A stretch of 64,000 nt of DNA, taken from NCBI RefSeq assembly GCF_003121405.1, contig NZ_QBUY01000006.1, positions 1-64,000 of the forward strand, written 5' to 3'. The translations under genes and the position numbers were made by a program. Each line of letters begins with the position of its first letter. The stretch's first letter is position 1. Under the pieces are notes generated by a model. The model worked only from the letters and a program-made list of their open reading frames with translations, made no database searches and was not told where the DNA came from. The stretch comes from Paraburkholderia sp. C35. Its GTDB lineage: Bacteria; Pseudomonadota; Gammaproteobacteria; Burkholderiales; Burkholderiaceae. This document shows positions 62,798 through 64,000 of the stretch, piece by piece.

Positions 62798-63595
62798 TTA
62801 TTGCACGTTGTAACGTGCGCCAGGCTTGGCCAGTGATACCTGCGGCACAAGCGCTGCACGCGCAGCTTCAAAGGCGTTCCAGCCATCCACTGTCGGAAGC
62901 GAAGGCACGGTCGCGAACTCGCCCTGGTCGAGGCCGGCGAGCGCAGCATCGACCAGGTTGTCCGCAGACATGATCATCTCGGCGGGCAGGCTGTCGACGG
63001 GAGTGCCCGCCGCGTCCCAGAACTCTGTGCGCGTAGCGCCCGGCAGAACAACCTGCACACGCACACCTTTGTCTGCGAGTTCATGCTTCAGTGACTGGCT
63101 CAACGCGAGCACGAACGCCTTTGATGCGCCATACACACCATTGAGGAACTCAGGCGCAATGGCCACGGCAGAAGCAATATTGACGATCGTACCGCCGCCG
63201 CGAGCCACGAAAGCCGGTCCCGCCGCGTAGGTAAGGCGCGTGAGGGCCGTGATGTTCAGATCGATCATCGACTCCATCTTGTCGACGTTCGCTTGCAGCA
63301 ACGGCGCCGCGCTTCCAACGCCTGCGTTGTTGATCAGCATCGTCAGTCCCTGCTCATCACGAATCAGGTCTTCAACGCGACGCAGATCCTCGGCCTTCTC
63401 CAGATCGGCGACGACCGTGCGAACGTCACGGCCAGTCTCGGTCACGAGCCGCTTCGCAAGCTGATCGAGCCGTGTTTCATTGCGAGCGACCAGCACCAGG
63501 TCATAGCCGCGACGCGCAAGGCGATCTGCGTAAATCGCACCGAGACCCGACGACGCACCCGTAATCAGCGCTGTTCCCAACTTCGTTGCATTCAT
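62798..63595 (-). CDS. short-chain dehydrogenase/reductase
   Basis: A 265-residue SDR of the classic type. G-A-S-S-G-L-G binds cofactor, N-N-A-G is intact, and S-A, then Y-G-A-S-K forms the active site (V-N-I-A-S and G-V-Y-G-A-S-K). It resembles the DltE-like/YciK-like branch of oxidoreductases. The start at ATG 63595 is chosen because GGAG then lies seven bases upstream; ATG 63601 would leave only one base. Divergent from a GlxA-type regulator gene. Confidence 0.9.
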   Translation of the reverse strand: MNATKLGTALITGASSGLGAIYADRLARRGYDLVLVARNETRLDQLAKRLVTETGRDVRTVVADLEKAEDLRRVEDLIRDEQGLTMLINNAGVGSAAPLLQANVDKMESMIDLNITALTRLTYAAGPAFVARGGGTIVNIASAVAIAPEFLNGVYGASKAFVLALSQSLKHELADKGVRVQVVLPGATRTEFWDAAGTPVDSLPAEMIMSADNLVDAALAGLDQGEFATVPSLPTVDGWNAFEAARAALVPQVSLAKPGARYNVQ

Positions 63596-63708
63596 GTTCA
63601 TTCTCCGAAAGAAGCCGGCCTGATCGCCGGGCACGGGTGCAATATTAAGCGTACACTCATACGCCAGAAATGTCGTACTTCCGTCTTTTCAGGTCATCGG
63701 GAACTGCC

Positions 63709-64000
63709 ATGCTGCGAATCGGTGTTGTCCTGTATTCCGGGTTCTCTCTCATCAATCTCGGGGTCGTGTCGGTTTTCGAGTTCGCGAACATCAGTCATGG
63801 CGAACGGCTATATGACGTCTCGCTGCTATCCGAATCGGGCGGCCTCGTGATGTCCTCGTCGGGCGTCGAAGTCAATACGGTTGGATTCGGCGACGACGAT
63901 TTCGACACGGTCATCGTGGTTGGCGACAACGACGCACTCGAACCCGCACCCGCTCTCGTTGCCTTTCTCAAGAAAGCATGCGTACGATCGAGGCGGATTT
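63709..64000 (+). CDS. GlxA/AraC-type regulator, 5' part only
   Basis: Only the first 97 codons are inside the window; no stop occurs. They encode M-L-R-I-G-V-V-L-Y-S-G-F-S-L, then V-F-E-F-A-N and F-D-T-V-I-V-V-G-D-N-D-A, the N-terminal DJ-1/PfpI domain of GlxA-type AraC regulators. An in-frame ATG at 63670 is an alternative, but GGGA stands near ATG 63709. It is divergent from the SDR, which it probably regulates. Confidence 0.75.
   Translation, partial: MLRIGVVLYSGFSLINLGVVSVFEFANISHGERLYDVSLLSESGGLVMSSSGVEVNTVGFGDDDFDTVIVVGDNDALEPAPALVAFLKKACVRSRRI

Overview
The window looks like chromosomal (or second-replicon) DNA of a beta-proteobacterium of the Burkholderiaceae, probably Paraburkholderia, Caballeronia or Burkholderia. 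The signs are high-GC coding with strong GC3 bias, many LysR/GlxA/GntR-regulated catabolic loci, and a 2,2-dialkylglycine decarboxylase (dgdA) with a divergent LysR gene in the arrangement known from Burkholderia cepacia. No rRNA, tRNA, CRISPR array, integrase or insertion sequence was seen.

Layout. 0-4.3 kb: an orphan type VI secretion VgrG with a C-terminal HExxH extension and an overlapping lipoprotein gene (candidate effector and immunity pair), preceded by an AT-rich stretch and what looks like the tail of a carbonic anhydrase gene. 4.3-11.1 kb: a divergent catabolic/uptake locus with flavin reductase, GntR regulator and PuuE-like deacetylase on one side and a complete polyamine-type ABC importer with a Tat-exported binding protein on the other. 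11.2-15.4 kb: a secreted protein, an SDR that lacks the catalytic Tyr, a LysR regulator and two membrane proteins.

15.5-32.1 kb is the centrepiece: fifteen genes on the minus strand. A betaine-type ABC importer (ProVWX) is followed by serine hydroxymethyltransferase, a DapA-family lyase, an FAD amine oxidoreductase, an aldehyde dehydrogenase and a pyrroline-5-carboxylate reductase paralogue. After these come four regulatory or accessory genes (LysR, GlxA/AraC, cupin, LysR), a GbcA-like Rieske oxygenase with its ferredoxin reductase, and an M24-fold enzyme that resembles the DMSP lyase DddP. Together they read as an import-and-demethylation pathway for an N-methylated (or sulfonium) betaine. 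Glycine hydroxymethyltransferase would capture the released C1 units, and the FAD enzyme, lyase and dehydrogenase would process the amine backbone. The exact substrate is not fixed by sequence.

32.9-49.4 kb: a small secreted protein, an orphan PAS histidine kinase, a secreted beta-propeller, an aldo/keto reductase, a TonB receptor with a Fur-box-like site, dgdR/dgdA, an AEC transporter, a stand-alone winged-helix protein, an SDR/TetR divergon with two matching operators, a GNAT acetyltransferase and a chemoreceptor. 49.4-64 kb: an AtoE-type transporter behind a promoter with two palindromes, an NADPH-quinone-reductase-type flavoprotein with a divergent LysR gene, a diguanylate cyclase, an lhr-pdeM repair pair, an uncharacterised AAA+ ATPase with an esterase, an MFS/LysR divergon of lower GC, an SDR and the start of a GlxA-type regulator cut by the window end.
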